DNA of 41,357 nucleotides from contig JAOPWV010000057.1 in NCBI GenBank assembly GCA_025965475.1, forward strand, positions 1 to 41,357. The letters are read 5' to 3'. Each line of letters opens with the position of its first letter. The first letter of the stretch is position 1. The notes below the pieces were generated by a model, which was not told the origin of the DNA, did no database searches, and saw only the letters and a list, made by a program, of their open reading frames with translations. Position numbers and translations under genes: made by a program. This DNA is from Frankiales bacterium. Lineage in GTDB: Bacteria; Actinomycetota; Actinomycetes; Mycobacteriales; SCTD01. Below are positions 7,753-19,029 of the stretch, piece after piece.

Positions 7753-7778
7753 AGAGGCGTGCGGGGGAACTGCAGGGA

Positions 7779-9233
<1,455 letters not shown>

Positions 9234-10145
9234 TTACTCACTCCCTGAAGAGGCAAGCGCATCTGCGCCGCCCACGATCTCGCTGATCTCTTGGGTGATC
9301 TCGGCCTGGCGGGCCGCGTTCGCCGCTCGGGTGAGCGACTTGATGAGCTCGTCGGCGTTGTCCGTCGCGGCCTTCATGGCCCGGCGACGGGACGCCGATT
9401 CGGAGGCCGCCGACTCGAGCAGTGTCGCGTACACGCGGGTCTCGACATACCGCGGAAGCAGCGCGTCGAGCAGCAGCTCTGCGCTCGGCTCGAACTCGTA
9501 CAGCGGCAGCGGCTCACCCGCGGCCGGCGTCTCGGACTCCTCGGACTGCTCCACGACGAGCGGCAGGACCCGCACGGCAGCCGGCCGCTGGGTCAGCGCG
9601 GACACGTACTCGGTGAAGACGATGTGGATCTCGTCGACACCGCCCTCCTCGGTCGCGGCCAGGAACGTCTCGATGAGCGCGTCCGCCACGTCCTTCGCGT
9701 CGTTGTACGACGGCTGCTCGGAGAACCCGGTCCAGGCCTGCGCCACGTCCCGGCCGCGGAAGCGGTAGTAGCCCACCGCCTTGCGGCCGACGACGTAGAC
9801 CACCGGCTCCTTGTTCTCGTTGCGCAGCTGTGCGTAGAGGGCCTCGGCCGCCTTGAGCACGTTGGCGTTGTAGCCGCCGGCCAGACCACGGTCGCTGGTC
9901 ACGACGAGGATCGCGGCCCGGGTCGGGTCCCTCTTCTCGTTCAGCAGCGGGTGGTCGACGGTCCCCTGGGAGGCCAGCGCCGACAGCACGGCGGTGATCT
10001 GACGCGCGTACGGCTGGGCAGCCGTCACCGCCTGCTGCGCCTTGGCGATGCGCGAGGCGGCGATGAGCTCCATCGCACGCGTGATCTTCTTCGTCGACTG
10101 GACCGACCTGATGCGTCGGCGGTAGACGCGGAGCTGGGCGCCCAT
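9234..10145 (-). CDS. atpG: F1Fo ATP synthase subunit gamma
   Basis: Rotor shaft of F1. The 303-residue chain begins [20 protein letters not shown] with the conserved N-terminal helix ([16 protein letters not shown]) and ends with the matching C-terminal helix containing [20 protein letters not shown]. These two helices form the coiled coil inside the alpha3beta3 ring. The central Rossmann-like part contains [10 protein letters not shown]. An acidic insert rich in Glu, Pro and Ala ([16 protein letters not shown]) resembles the extra loop seen in actinobacterial gamma subunits. Gap to atpA is 3 nt. Confidence 0.97.
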   Translation of the reverse strand: MGAQLRVYRRRIRSVQSTKKITRAMELIAASRIAKAQQAVTAAQPYARQITAVLSALASQGTVDHPLLNEKRDPTRAAILVVTSDRGLAGGYNANVLKAAEALYAQLRNENKEPVVYVVGRKAVGYYRFRGRDVAQAWTGFSEQPSYNDAKDVADALIETFLAATEEGGVDEIHIVFTEYVSALTQRPAAVRVLPLVVEQSEESETPAAGEPLPLYEFEPSAELLLDALLPRYVETRVYATLLESAASESASRRRAMKAATDNADELIKSLTRAANAARQAEITQEISEIVGGADALASSGSE

Positions 10146-10148
10146 GGG

Positions 10149-11738
10149 TTAGGACGAAGCCTTCGCGGCGTCCGCATCGGCGAGGGGCTCGCCGTCGGAG
10201 GTCAGGAACTGCTTCTTGAACTCCGTGATGGCCTTCTGCAGCTCCTCGGCGGTGCTGTCGTCGAGCTTCCCGGTCTGCACGATCGCGTCGAAGACCCCGC
10301 CGTGCTGCGCGGCCACGTAGTCCAGGAACTCCTGCTCGAAGCGGCGGATGTCCTTGACCGGCACGTCGTCCAGGTACCCGTTGACGCCGGACCAGATGGA
10401 CACGACCTGACGCTCGACCGAGAACGGCTGGTACTGCGGCTGCTTGAGCAGCTCGACCAGGCGGGCACCGCGCTCGAGCTGGGCCTTGGAGGCCTTGTCG
10501 AGGTCGGAGCCGAAGGCGGCGAACGCCTCGAGCTCGCGGTACTGGGCCAGGTCGAGGCGCAGACGGCCGGAGACCTGCTTCATGGCCTTGATCTGGGCGT
10601 TACCACCGACGCGGGACACCGAGATGCCGACGTTGATGGCTGGGCGCACACCGGAGTTGAACAGGTCGGTCTCGAGGAAGATCTGCCCGTCCGTGATCGA
10701 GATGACGTTGGTCGGGATGAACGCCGAGACGTCGTTGCCCTTGGTCTCGATGATCGGCAGGCCGGTCATCGAGCCGGCGCCGAGCTCGTCGGACAGCTTC
10801 GCGCAACGCTCGAGCAGACGGGAGTGCAGGTAGAAGACATCTCCCGGGTAGGCCTCGCGGCCCGGCGGGCGGCGCAGCAGCAGTGAGATCGCGCGGTAGG
10901 CGTCGGCCTGCTTGGACAGGTCGTCGAAGACGATCAGCACGTGCTGGCCCTGGTACATCCAGTGCTGGCCGATGGCCGAGCCGGTGTAGGGGGCGAGGTA
11001 CTTGATGCCGGCCGGCTGCGAGGCCGGGGCCGCGACGATCGTCGTGTACTCCAGCGCGCCGGCCTCCTCGAGCCGCCCGGCGATCTCCGCGATCGTCGAG
11101 CCCTTCTGGCCGATCGCGACGTAGATGCACTTGACCTGCTTCTTCGGGTCGCCGCTCTTCCAGTTGTCGCGCTGGTTGATGATCGCGTCGATCGCCACGG
11201 CCGTCTTGCCGGTCTGGCGGTCGCCGATGATCAGCTGGCGCTGTCCGCGGCCGATGGCCGTCATGGCGTCGACGGCCTTGATGCCGGTCTGCAGCGGCTC
11301 GGTGACCGGCTGGCGCTGGACGACGGTCGGCGCCTGCAGCTCCAGGATGCGGGTCGTCTCGGCGGTGATCTCGCCCTTGCCGTCGATCGGCTTGCCCAGC
11401 GGGTCGACGACCCGGCCGAGGAACGCGTCACCGACGGGCACAGAGAGGATCTCGCCGGTCCGGCGGACCTCCTGGCCCTCCTCGATCGCGACGGCGTCGC
11501 CAAGGATGACGCAGCCGATCTCGCGCTCGTCGAGGTTCAGCGCGAGGCCCAGCACACCGCCGTGGAACTCGAGCAGCTCGTTCGTCATGGTCGAGCGCAG
11601 GCCCTCGACGCGGGCGATCCCGTCGCCGGTCTCGATGACGCGCCCGACCTCCTCGCGGGTGGTCTCGGGCTTGTACGACGAGACGTAACGCTCGATCGCG
11701 TCGCGGATCTCCTCCGGGCGGATCGTCAGCTCCGTCAT
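10149..11738 (-). CDS. atpA: F1Fo ATP synthase subunit alpha
   Basis: Non-catalytic nucleotide-binding F1 subunit. 529 residues, with Walker A GDRQTGKT (172-179), the [10 protein letters not shown] motif carrying the arginine finger that completes the catalytic site of beta, and a C-terminal extension ending in a run of Asp/Ala/Lys as often seen in actinobacteria. The N-terminal [17 protein letters not shown] helix is the docking site for subunit delta. The start ATG at 11738 is preceded by AGGAAGCAGG. The 55-nt leader after atpH holds a duplicated 14-bp sequence. Confidence 0.98.
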   Translation of the reverse strand: MTELTIRPEEIRDAIERYVSSYKPETTREEVGRVIETGDGIARVEGLRSTMTNELLEFHGGVLGLALNLDEREIGCVILGDAVAIEEGQEVRRTGEILSVPVGDAFLGRVVDPLGKPIDGKGEITAETTRILELQAPTVVQRQPVTEPLQTGIKAVDAMTAIGRGQRQLIIGDRQTGKTAVAIDAIINQRDNWKSGDPKKQVKCIYVAIGQKGSTIAEIAGRLEEAGALEYTTIVAAPASQPAGIKYLAPYTGSAIGQHWMYQGQHVLIVFDDLSKQADAYRAISLLLRRPPGREAYPGDVFYLHSRLLERCAKLSDELGAGSMTGLPIIETKGNDVSAFIPTNVISITDGQIFLETDLFNSGVRPAINVGISVSRVGGNAQIKAMKQVSGRLRLDLAQYRELEAFAAFGSDLDKASKAQLERGARLVELLKQPQYQPFSVERQVVSIWSGVNGYLDDVPVKDIRRFEQEFLDYVAAQHGGVFDAIVQTGKLDDSTAEELQKAITEFKKQFLTSDGEPLADADAAKASS

Positions 11739-11754
11739 GGGTGTCGCCTGCTTC

Positions 11755-11786
11755 CTGAAGTTCGGGTAACTGCTGAAGTTCGGGTA
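11755..11786 (-). repeat. 14-bp direct repeat in the atpH-atpA gap
   Basis: The sequence ctgaagttcgggta (plus strand) occurs at 11755-11768 and again at 11773-11786, an 18-bp period. It fills most of the intergenic leader of atpA. No hairpin forms between the direct copies. It may be a slipped duplication or a paired protein-binding site. Confidence 0.5.
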
Positions 11787-11793
11787 GGTGGGT

Positions 11794-12618
11794 CTAGCTC
11801 GCCAGCGCGCGACGTGCTTCGCGCAGGCGGTTCAGCGTGGAGCCGTCGATGACCTCGTCGCCGATCTGCACGAGCAGTCCGCCGACGACCTTCGGGTCGA
11901 CCTCGACCTGCACCTGGACGGCACGACCCAGCGTGCGGCTCAGCAGGGCGGCCAGCCGCTCCTGCCGTTCGTCGTCCAGTGGGATCGCACTGGTCACCGT
12001 GGCGATCGAACGCTGGCGGATCTCGGCCGCCAGGGCGGCGTACTCCGCGAGACCGTCCTCGAGGGTGCGGCCACGGGGCGCGGTCACCAGCGAGAGGATG
12101 ATGCTCAAGGTGGCCGGCTGGACGCGACTGCCGATCAGGCCCTCGACGAGGGCCTTCTTGCGGTCGGCGTCCACCGACGCGTTCGTGAGCGCCAGACGGA
12201 GCTCGGGCTCCCGCGCGACGATCCGGGAGAACCGGAACAGCTCGTCCTCGACGGCGTCGAGCGTGCCGTCGGCCTCGGCCACCAGGAAGCGCGCCTGCAC
12301 GGCCAGCACCTCGATGCCGTCGACCAGGTCGCGGGAGCCGGACCAGCGTCGTGCCAGCGCGTCCTTGAGCACCTGCAGGGCCAGCGGATCGATCCGCCCA
12401 CCGAACAGGCTGTCCACCAGTTCGGACTTGGCCTCGGCCGGTGCGGTCGGGTCGGCGAGGATGCGGCGCAGGTGGCCGACCTCGTCGAGGACGCGCACGA
12501 CCGCGAACAGGCCATCGGAGACTCCGGCGATGCCGGCGGCCTCCGGCAGGCTTCCGGCCAGCTCGGACAGACGCGCCCGGCTGTCGGACAGCGCCTGGCG
12601 ACTGGCTGCGGCGAGCAT
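11794..12618 (-). CDS. atpH: F1Fo ATP synthase subunit delta
   Basis: Peripheral-stalk subunit that ties subunit b to the top of F1. 274 residues, about 90 longer than the E. coli protein but normal for many actinobacteria, which carry an N-terminal extension. The C-terminal part has the family signature around [20 protein letters not shown] and [20 protein letters not shown], followed by the helix [13 protein letters not shown]. It is a separate gene, not fused to b as in mycobacteria. Its ATG overlaps the atpF stop by one base (TGATG), so translation is coupled. Confidence 0.96.
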   Translation of the reverse strand: MLAAASRQALSDSRARLSELAGSLPEAAGIAGVSDGLFAVVRVLDEVGHLRRILADPTAPAEAKSELVDSLFGGRIDPLALQVLKDALARRWSGSRDLVDGIEVLAVQARFLVAEADGTLDAVEDELFRFSRIVAREPELRLALTNASVDADRKKALVEGLIGSRVQPATLSIILSLVTAPRGRTLEDGLAEYAALAAEIRQRSIATVTSAIPLDDERQERLAALLSRTLGRAVQVQVEVDPKVVGGLLVQIGDEVIDGSTLNRLREARRALAS

Positions 12619-13184
12619 CAGCGCTGCTCCGCCGTCGTGGCCGTGCTGCTCTCCAGCTCGGCCAGGAAACGGTCCACGACCCGGCGCTGCCGCTCGTCGT
12701 CGGCAAGCGACTCGCCGACGATCCGCTCGGCGAGCTCGACCGAGATGCGGCCGATCTCCGCCCGCAACTGCGTGACGACCTGCTGCCGCTCGGCAGCCAG
12801 CTGCTCCTCACCGCGGGTGACGATGCGGGCCGCGGTCTCCCGCGCCTCCGTCGTGAGCTGCTCGAGGATCACCCGAGCCTGCTCACGCGCCTCGTCCCGG
12901 ATACGCGCGGCCTCGGTACGGGCCTCGGCGAGCTGAGCGCGGTACTGCTCGAGCGCGCGCGCGGCCTCGGCCTGGGCCTCTTCGGCCCGGCGCAAACCAC
13001 CCTCGATCGCCTGCGCCCGCTCGGCGTAGGCCTTCTCGAACATCGGGAAGACCTTGGCGCGCAGGAACAGGAACAGCAGGGTGAAGGCCACCAGCCCGAC
13101 GATGAGCTCGGACGTGTGCGGAAGCAGCGGGCTCGGCTCTGTCGCAGCGAGTGCGCCCGCCAGCAGGGTGGAGGAGACCACCAC
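12618..13184 (-). CDS. atpF: F1Fo ATP synthase subunit b
   Basis: Peripheral-stalk membrane anchor. 188 residues: a short N-terminal stretch, one transmembrane helix (about 26-45, SELIVGLVAFTLLFLFLRAK), then a long charged Ala/Arg/Glu-rich coiled coil (EEAQAEAARALEQYRAQLAE and onward) to the C-terminus, which contacts delta. GTG start at 13184, only 2 nt after the atpE stop. A single b gene is present; no b' homologue is seen. Confidence 0.96.
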   Translation of the reverse strand: MVVSSTLLAGALAATEPSPLLPHTSELIVGLVAFTLLFLFLRAKVFPMFEKAYAERAQAIEGGLRRAEEAQAEAARALEQYRAQLAEARTEAARIRDEAREQARVILEQLTTEARETAARIVTRGEEQLAAERQQVVTQLRAEIGRISVELAERIVGESLADDERQRRVVDRFLAELESSTATTAEQR

Positions 13185-13186
13185 TC

Positions 13187-13393
13187 CTACTTGAGGGCGA
13201 AGGCGAGACCGATGCCGATGATGGCAAGGGCCTCGGCCAGGGCGAAGCCGAGGATGGCGATGCTCTGCAGCATGGCGCGAGACTCAGGCTGGCGGGCGAC
13301 GCCGCTGATGTACGCGGCGAAGATGAGGCCGATGCCGACGCCCGGGCCGATGGCCGCGAGGCCGTAACCGACCATGTTGAGGCTGCCAGTCAT
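13187..13393 (-). CDS. atpE: F1Fo ATP synthase subunit c
   Basis: Proteolipid that forms the rotor ring of Fo. 68 residues in two transmembrane helices joined by the polar loop ARQPESR (33-39). The proton-carrying carboxylate is Glu54 in [11 protein letters not shown]. The first helix has the Gly-rich packing pattern GPGVGIGL. I take the ATG at 13393, preceded by AAAGGGA; a longer frame upstream would reach into atpB and adds no family sequence. Glu rather than Asp at the ion site is the usual choice in actinobacteria. Confidence 0.97.
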   Translation of the reverse strand: MTGSLNMVGYGLAAIGPGVGIGLIFAAYISGVARQPESRAMLQSIAILGFALAEALAIIGIGLAFALK

Positions 13394-13442
13394 TGCTGTC
13401 CCTTTCGAGGTGGTGGTGCGCGGGAGAACCGTGAGCCGCGAG

Positions 13443-14225
13443 CTAGTGCTCGTCGGCAAGGGCGCCGCCGATGTACAGGGCGGACAGGAGCGTGAAGACG
13501 TAGGCCTGCAGGATCTGCACGAAGCCCTCGAAGAACGTGAGGACGATGCTGCCCAGCAGGGAGACCGACCCGGCGGCGATGCCGACGATGCCGCCGTAGT
13601 GGACCAGGAGGTACTCGCCGCCGAGGATGAACAGCAGCAGGACGAGGTGCCCGGCGAACATGTTGAACGTGAGACGCAGGGTGAGCGTCAGGGGACGCAC
13701 GATCACCGTGGAGAAGAACTCGATCGGTGCCAGCAGGATGTAGACCGGCCAGGGGATCCCGGGCGGGAACATCATGTCCTTGAAGTACTTCACGAAGCCC
13801 TGCCGCTTGATCCCCTGGTACAGGAAGATCACCCAGGAGACCACCGCCAGGAACAGCGGGATGGCGATCGAGGAGGTCGCGGGGAACTGCAGGAACGGGA
13901 TGATGCCCGAGAGGTTCAGCACCGCGATGAAGCTGAACAGCGTCGCGAGGTACGGCACGAACTTCATGCCCTCGTGCCCGATGGCGTCGAGCGCGATGTC
14001 GTTGCGGACGAAGCCGTAGAGCGACTCCCCCGCGAACTGCATCTTGTCCGGGACCACGGCAGCGCGACGCGCGGCGAGGTAGTAGAAGACGCCGACGGCG
14101 AGGGTGCCGAGCACGATGATCAGGATGGGCTTCGTGACGAAGCTCCCGAGGATGCCCGGGTACACGAAGTCACTGGGACCGGGGCTGACGAAACCGTCGC
14201 CCTCGGCGGCGAGCAGGATGCTCAC
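13443..14225 (-). CDS. atpB: F1Fo ATP synthase subunit a
   Basis: Membrane stator subunit with the two proton half-channels. 260 residues and about five to six hydrophobic helices. The essential arginine that faces the c-ring is Arg184 in [16 protein letters not shown] (179-194; Arg210 of E. coli). The upstream segment [17 protein letters not shown] is also typical. GTG start at 14225 with AAGGGA just upstream. First of the eight core structural genes, following atpZ after a 51-nt gap. Confidence 0.97.
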   Translation of the reverse strand: MSILLAAEGDGFVSPGPSDFVYPGILGSFVTKPILIIVLGTLAVGVFYYLAARRAAVVPDKMQFAGESLYGFVRNDIALDAIGHEGMKFVPYLATLFSFIAVLNLSGIIPFLQFPATSSIAIPLFLAVVSWVIFLYQGIKRQGFVKYFKDMMFPPGIPWPVYILLAPIEFFSTVIVRPLTLTLRLTFNMFAGHLVLLLFILGGEYLLVHYGGIVGIAAGSVSLLGSIVLTFFEGFVQILQAYVFTLLSALYIGGALADEH

Positions 14226-14276
14226 GACGTCCCTTCACGTTCGGGGTGGGCCATTACGCGGCCGACCCGCCGCTGA

Positions 14277-14591
14277 TCACGACCTACCATAGCGAAACCA
14301 CACTCCGTACAACGCGACAGCCGTACCCACCAGGATCCCCACCACGACGAAGATGTCGTGGTGGAACCACCTGCTGAGCAGGTAGCCGACACCGCCCCAG
14401 ACCGCGACGCCGGACATGACCATGCCGCTGGCCCCCCACGCGTCGTTCTGCTCCTTGCGATCGAAGCTGCGACCCGAGGGTGGCGAAGCGGGCTGTCCGG
14501 TACTGCCTGCCCGGTCCGGCGGGTGTCCACCGGCATCTGGTCCACGCTCGTCCGGGGACTCTTGCGAGCCGTCGAACCCTGCTGAGGACAT
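14277..14591 (-). CDS. AtpZ/AtpI family protein
   Basis: 104 residues: a hydrophilic Pro/Gly/Ser-rich N-terminus of about 50, then two transmembrane helices (roughly 55-73, GMVMSGVAVWGGVGYLL, and 80-98, IFVVVGILVGTAVALYGVW). This is the AtpZ layout, a small protein encoded at the front of atp operons and linked to Fo assembly or divalent-ion transport. I chose ATG 14591 because the longer frame would overlap the previous gene by more than 20 nt; the ribosome site (AAGG) is weak. Confidence 0.82.
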   Translation of the reverse strand: MSSAGFDGSQESPDERGPDAGGHPPDRAGSTGQPASPPSGRSFDRKEQNDAWGASGMVMSGVAVWGGVGYLLSRWFHHDIFVVVGILVGTAVALYGVWFRYGRS

Positions 14592-14601
14592 TACCGAAAC
14601 C

Positions 14602-15057
14602 TTACCGGGTGCCTTCCCCGTCATGACGCACGGGGTTGTCGGGTCCAGTCGGCGGGACCGGCTCCAGGAACGGCGCGTGCCGTCGCGAGAGCCCCAGGAC
14701 GACGTGCGTCCCGGTCCAGACCAGGGCGAAGCCGATGACGGCCAGCCCGACGGCCCGGGTGCTCATCGCACCCGATCGGGACACCGCCTCGAGTACGACG
14801 AGGGCGAGCACCAGGCGCAACGCGTAGTTCAGTCCGAGCACGAGGAAGCCCAGGCCGGCGCGCCCCTGGCGGCCGTCGCCGGCCACGACGAAGGGCGCCG
14901 CCCCCGACCAGCAGAAGACGAGGACGAGCGCCAGGCCGACGAGCACGGACAGCGCGCTCGCCCGGCCGGCGGACGCCCAGACCACGGCGAGGGTGACCAG
15001 CCCTGCCCCGCTCGTGAGCGCCGCGGCGGTCCGATTGCGGTGGCGGACCCCGCTCAC
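14602..15057 (-). CDS. AtpI-like membrane protein at the head of the atp operon
   Basis: 151 residues with four hydrophobic helices (about 11-30, 34-55, 68-90, 101-123) and a hydrophilic, Pro-rich tail. Position and topology match the AtpI-type genes found between wecA and atpB in actinobacteria (Rv1303 in M. tuberculosis); AtpI helps assemble the c-ring in other bacteria. Sequence motifs are weak, so the role rests mostly on context. GTG start at 15057 overlaps the wecA stop by 4 nt (GTGA). Confidence 0.72.
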   Translation of the reverse strand: MSGVRHRNRTAAALTSGAGLVTLAVVWASAGRASALSVLVGLALVLVFCWSGAAPFVVAGDGRQGRAGLGFLVLGLNYALRLVLALVVLEAVSRSGAMSTRAVGLAVIGFALVWTGTHVVLGLSRRHAPFLEPVPPTGPDNPVRHDGEGTR

Positions 15058-16175
15058 GCCGGCGGCCCGCCCCTACCGGCACGCAGCCGGGGCAGGTTGA
15101 CCGCCACGAGCGCGACGACGGCGAGCACGCAGACGACGCCGAAGACGGGCCACGGTCCCCCGGTGACGGACATGGCCACACCGCCGAAGCCGAGCAGCGC
15201 GGTCCAGAAGTACATGATCAGCACGGCCCGCGTGTGGCTGTGCCCGATCTCCAGCAGCCGGTGGTGGAGGTGCGCCTTGTCCGGCGCGAACGGCGACCGC
15301 CCCGCCCGGGTGCGGCGTACGACGGCCAGGAGCAGATCGACGAACGGCACGGCCAGTACCGCGAACGGCAGGAGCAGCGGCAGCAGGACCGGGAACGCCG
15401 TGGCCGCCGGGAGGTTCCCGTAGTTGATCTGACCGGTCAGGCTGGTCGCGGCGCCGGCCAGCATCAGCCCGATGAGCATGGAGCCCGAGTCGCCCATGAA
15501 CACCCGGGCCGGGTTGAAGTTGTGCGGTAGGAACCCGAGACACGCACCGGCGAGCACGACGGCGATGAGCGTGGGCGAGCTGATCCGGTCCTGGATGACA
15601 CCGTGCGTGACGGTGCCGCTCGACAGGGAGTAGGAGAAGGCGAAGAACGCCAGCGCCGCGATGGCGCCCACCCCCGCCGCGAGCCCGTCGAGGCCGTCGA
15701 CGAAGTTGATGGCGTTGACCGTGAGCAGCGCAAGCAGGACGGTCAACGGCACACCCTCCGGGCCGAGCGACAGCGCGCCCAGCCCGGGCAGCGTCAACGT
15801 GAAGACCTGCAGCCCGAGCAGGACCATGACACCGGCCGCGACCACCTGCCCGGCCAGCTTGGTCAGCGCGTCGATCCCCCACCGGTCGTCGACGAAGCCG
15901 AGCAGCACGATGACGCCGCCCGCGACGGTGATGGCCTCCACGTCGGAGTACTTGAAGACCCCCGACAGCGCCGGCAGCTGGTGCGCGACCAGGAAGGCCG
16001 CCACGATGCCGCCGTACATCGCGAGCCCGCCCAGCCGCGGGGTCGGGATCGCATGCACGTCCCGGTCGCGCGGCTCGGCCATGGCGCCGATGCGGATCGC
16101 GAAACGGCGCGCCAGCGGCGTCAGCAGATACGTGACGGCCGCGGCGACGCACAGAACGAGCGCGTACTCCCGCAC
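15054..16175 (-). CDS. wecA: Undecaprenyl/decaprenyl-phosphate GlcNAc-1-phosphate transferase (MraY/WecA family)
   Basis: Polytopic membrane enzyme that transfers a sugar 1-phosphate from a UDP-sugar to a polyprenyl phosphate. In actinobacteria the WecA/Rfe member starts the linker between peptidoglycan and arabinogalactan or similar polymers. 373 residues with about eleven hydrophobic segments. Family motifs are present: LLGFVDDRWGIDAL, VNAINFVDGLDGLAAG (Mg-binding Asp pair), FNPARVFMGDSGS and the substrate-binding histidines HLHHRLLEIGHSH. It differs from MraY in the HLHH loop, as WecA does. GTG start at 16175, 9 nt after the glyA stop, so it is probably transcribed with glyA. Confidence 0.9.
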   Translation of the reverse strand: MREYALVLCVAAAVTYLLTPLARRFAIRIGAMAEPRDRDVHAIPTPRLGGLAMYGGIVAAFLVAHQLPALSGVFKYSDVEAITVAGGVIVLLGFVDDRWGIDALTKLAGQVVAAGVMVLLGLQVFTLTLPGLGALSLGPEGVPLTVLLALLTVNAINFVDGLDGLAAGVGAIAALAFFAFSYSLSSGTVTHGVIQDRISSPTLIAVVLAGACLGFLPHNFNPARVFMGDSGSMLIGLMLAGAATSLTGQINYGNLPAATAFPVLLPLLLPFAVLAVPFVDLLLAVVRRTRAGRSPFAPDKAHLHHRLLEIGHSHTRAVLIMYFWTALLGFGGVAMSVTGGPWPVFGVVCVLAVVALVAVNLPRLRAGRGGPPA

Positions 16176-16184
16176 GGGGTGACG

Positions 16185-17450
16185 CTAGCGGGGATAGGCC
16201 GGATGGGCGGCGACGAGCGCGTCGACACCCCGGCGGACCTCCTCGATCGCGGCGCCGTCCTCGTCGCGCACAGCCCGCGCGATGAGGGAGGCGACGTCCT
16301 TCATGTCCCCCTCGGTCATGCCCTGGGTGGTCACGCTGGGCGTGCCCACCCGGACACCGGAGGCCACGGACGGCGGCTGCGGGTCGTTCGGGATCGCGTT
16401 CTTGTTCAGCACGATGCCGGCGCGGCCGGTCCGCTCCTCGGCGTCCTTGCCGGTGACGCCGACATCGCGCAGGTCGATGAGGGACAGGTGCGTGTCGGTG
16501 CCGCCGGAGGTCGGGCGCATGCCCTCGGCGGCCAGCCCCTCGGCGAGCGCCTGCGAGTTGGCGATGACCTGCTTGGCGTAGGCCTGGTACGACGGCTGCT
16601 GCGCCTCGCGCAGGGCCACGGCCTTGGCCGCGACCGCGTGCATGAGCGGCCCGCCCTGGCTGAACGGGAAGACGGCCTTGTCGATCCGCGAGGCCAGCTC
16701 CTCCTTGCAGACGATCATGCCGCCGCGCGGGCCACGCAGGACCTTGTGCGTCGTGAACGTGACGACGTCGGCGTACGGCACCGGCGACGGGATCGCCTTG
16801 CCTGCGACGAGGCCGATGAAGTGGGCCGCGTCGACCATGAGCCAGGCGCCGACCGAGTCGGCGATCTCGCGGAACCGGGCGAAGTCGATCAGGCGGGGGT
16901 ACGCCGTGGCGCCCGCGATGATCATCTTGGGCCGGTGCTCCTCGGCGAGCCGGGCGACCTCGTCGTAGTCGATGAGCTCGGTCTCGGGGTGGACGCCGTA
17001 CCCGACGACGCTGAACCACTTGCCGGAGAAGTTGACCTTCGAGCCGTGCGTCAGGTGCCCGCCGTGCGGCAGCGACATGGCGAGCACCGTGTCGCCGGGG
17101 GTGAGCAGGGCGCCGTACGCCGCGAAGTTGGCCTGCGCGCCGGAGTGCGGCTGCAGGTTCGCGTGCTCCGCGCCGAACAGCTCCTTGGCGCGCTCGATGC
17201 CGATCGACTCGGCCCGGTCGACGACCTCGCAGCCGCCGTAGTACCGCTTGCCCGGGTAGCCCTCGGCGTACTTGTTGGACAGCGTGGAGCCGAGCGCGGC
17301 CAGGACCGCCGGGCTCGTGAAGTTCTCGCTCGCGATGAGCTGCAGGCCGGAACGCAGCCGGGTCAGCTCCTCGAGGACGACATCGGCGATCTCCGGGTCC
17401 TCACCCTGCAGCGCGTCGAAGTCCGGGCCCCAGAAGGGGGTGCTCGTCAT
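16185..17450 (-). CDS. glyA: Serine hydroxymethyltransferase
   Basis: PLP enzyme that converts serine and tetrahydrofolate to glycine and methylene-tetrahydrofolate, the main source of one-carbon units. 421 residues, normal length. The PLP lysine is Lys236 in [14 protein letters not shown]. Other marks are [12 protein letters not shown] (38-49), [15 protein letters not shown] (59-73) and the [12 protein letters not shown] strand (205-216). A TAGACT box about 40 nt upstream suggests its own promoter, with GAGGAG as ribosome site. Confidence 0.96.
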   Translation of the reverse strand: MTSTPFWGPDFDALQGEDPEIADVVLEELTRLRSGLQLIASENFTSPAVLAALGSTLSNKYAEGYPGKRYYGGCEVVDRAESIGIERAKELFGAEHANLQPHSGAQANFAAYGALLTPGDTVLAMSLPHGGHLTHGSKVNFSGKWFSVVGYGVHPETELIDYDEVARLAEEHRPKMIIAGATAYPRLIDFARFREIADSVGAWLMVDAAHFIGLVAGKAIPSPVPYADVVTFTTHKVLRGPRGGMIVCKEELASRIDKAVFPFSQGGPLMHAVAAKAVALREAQQPSYQAYAKQVIANSQALAEGLAAEGMRPTSGGTDTHLSLIDLRDVGVTGKDAEERTGRAGIVLNKNAIPNDPQPPSVASGVRVGTPSVTTQGMTEGDMKDVASLIARAVRDEDGAAIEEVRRGVDALVAAHPAYPR

Positions 17451-17489
17451 GGGGGCTCCTCGGCCGGTGCGGGGGTGGGATTGCGGTCC

Positions 17490-17495
17490 AGTCTA
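17490..17495 (-). promoter_or_regulatory. Candidate -10 box of glyA
   Basis: TAGACT on the minus strand in the 71-nt tsaC-glyA gap. The start of transcription would be near 17483, giving a leader of about 33 nt with GAGGAG. That leader is far too short for a glycine riboswitch. The -35 region is unremarkable. Confidence 0.4.
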
Positions 17496-17521
17496 CGGCG
17501 CGCGGATCACCGACGGAGACG

Positions 17522-18160
17522 CTAGGAGGTGACCTCGAGGTCCGGGATGAGCTCGCGCAGCGCGCTGGTCGGGAGGGCCCCCTCGCGCACGACCCGGGCG
17601 TGGTCGCCGGTCAGGTCGACGATGGTGCTCGGCACGGGGTCGCCGGTCGGTCCGGCGTCGAGGTAGACGCTGACGGCATCGCCGAGCTGCTCCTCGGCGT
17701 CGCCGACCTCGACCGCCGGTGGGCGGCCGCTGCGGTTGGCGCTGCTGACCGCGAGCGGCCCGGTCTGGGTCAGCACCTGCAGGGCGACCGGGTGCAGCGG
17801 CATCCGCACCGCGACCGTGCCGCGGCTCTCGCCGAGGTCCCAGGCCAGGCTCGGGGCGGACCGCACGATCAGCGTCAGCGGCCCGGGCCAGAACGCCTCC
17901 ACCAACCGGCGGGCCAGCGGACCGAGCTGGTCGACGAGTCCATCCAGCGTGCGCCACGAACCGACCAGGACCGGCACGGGCATGTCCCGCCCCCGGCCCT
18001 TCGCCGCGAGCAGCCGGCCCACCGCCTGCGGCGAGAAGGCGTCGGCCGCGATCCCGTAGACGGTGTCGGTCGGCAGGACGACGAGCTCACCGTTCTGCAG
18101 CGCGGTGATGGCGGCCTCGAGGCCGGTCGCCGGGTCGGCGATGACGTCGTACGTCGTCAT
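17522..18160 (-). CDS. tsaC: L-threonylcarbamoyladenylate synthase (Sua5/YwlC/YrdC family)
   Basis: Makes threonylcarbamoyl-AMP from threonine, bicarbonate and ATP, the first step of t6A37 modification in tRNAs that read ANN codons. 212 residues, a single YrdC-like domain. Signature segments are LPTDTVYGIAADAF (about 33-46), FWPGPLTLIV and SSANRSGRPP. It lacks the extra C-terminal Sua5 domain. The ATG at 18160 overlaps the prmC stop (ATGA), so the two are translationally coupled, a gene pair that is common in actinobacteria. The frame runs further upstream inside prmC, but that part is not family-like. Confidence 0.93.
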   Translation of the reverse strand: MTTYDVIADPATGLEAAITALQNGELVVLPTDTVYGIAADAFSPQAVGRLLAAKGRGRDMPVPVLVGSWRTLDGLVDQLGPLARRLVEAFWPGPLTLIVRSAPSLAWDLGESRGTVAVRMPLHPVALQVLTQTGPLAVSSANRSGRPPAVEVGDAEEQLGDAVSVYLDAGPTGDPVPSTIVDLTGDHARVVREGALPTSALRELIPDLEVTS

Positions 18161-19029
18161 GCCGTCGCCCGCTTCCGGGCGGTCACGTACCGGTCCCGCC
18201 CGGCGAGATCCTTGTGGTCGGCCACCTCGTCCCACCCTGCCTCAGCGAAGACGGCCGGGGCTGTCGTCCCCTGCCGGTCGGAATGCTCGACGACGACGAG
18301 ACCACCGGGCCGGAGCAGTCGACCGGCAGCCTGCTCGACCAGCCGGATCACGTCCAGGCCGTCCTCCCCCGCCCACAGGGCGATACCCGGGTCGTGGTCG
18401 AGGACCTCGGGGTCGGGGATGTGCGCCTCGGTCGTCGCGACGTACGGCGGGTTGCTGGCGACGAGGTCGAAGCAGCCGGTCATGTCGAGCAGCGCATCCT
18501 CGACGCTGCCCAGGTGCAGGTGCACCTCCGGGTCGCCGGCCTTGACGCGGTTGGCGGCGTTACGGCGCGTCCAGGCCAGGGCGTCCGGGTCCCGCTCGAC
18601 GGCGTGCACGGTCGCGCCGGGCACCTCGTTGGCGAGGGCGAACGCGATGGTGCCGCTGCCGGTGCACAGGTCGGCGAGTACCGGCGCCGTCCAGCCCTCC
18701 CGCGCGGCCGCGTCGACGGCCCACTGCACGACCGACTCGGTCTCCGGCCGGGGGACGAAGACCCCTGGCCCGACCTCGAGCTCGATGTAGCGGAAGCCGA
18801 CGCTGCCGGTCAGGTGCTGGAGCGGGACACGCTGGGCACGGCGGGCGACGAGCGCGTCGTACGCCGCCTGCTGGTCCTCGTCGAGGCCCCGGGCGAGCAG
18901 CAGGTCGCTCGGCTTGGCCAGCCCGAGGACGTGCACGGCGAGCGCGCGGGCGTCGTGCTCCGGCGAGTCGACGCCGGCCGCGGCGAGGGACGCCGTGGCG
19001 GCCGCGACGACGGGCCGCAGCGCGGTCAT
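18157..19029 (-). CDS. prmC: Peptide chain release factor N5-glutamine methyltransferase
   Basis: SAM-dependent enzyme that methylates the Gln of the GGQ motif in release factors RF1 and RF2. 290 residues. An N-terminal helical domain recognises the release factor; the catalytic domain has VFVPRPETE (about 98-106), the SAM loop [16 protein letters not shown] and the substrate motif NPPYV. Its substrate gene prfA lies directly upstream and overlaps it by 4 nt (ATGA), a long-conserved pairing. Confidence 0.95.
   Translation of the reverse strand: MTALRPVVAAATASLAAAGVDSPEHDARALAVHVLGLAKPSDLLLARGLDEDQQAAYDALVARRAQRVPLQHLTGSVGFRYIELEVGPGVFVPRPETESVVQWAVDAAAREGWTAPVLADLCTGSGTIAFALANEVPGATVHAVERDPDALAWTRRNAANRVKAGDPEVHLHLGSVEDALLDMTGCFDLVASNPPYVATTEAHIPDPEVLDHDPGIALWAGEDGLDVIRLVEQAAGRLLRPGGLVVVEHSDRQGTTAPAVFAEAGWDEVADHKDLAGRDRYVTARKRATA

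Noticed and set aside
15073-17019. Minus-strand open frame of 648 codons spanning glyA and wecA
   Set aside because: It is out of frame with both genes, which are intact and have all their motifs in the other frame.
17451-17521. Glycine riboswitch ahead of glyA
   Set aside because: The whole gap is 71 nt and the likely leader about 33 nt, too short for either glycine aptamer.
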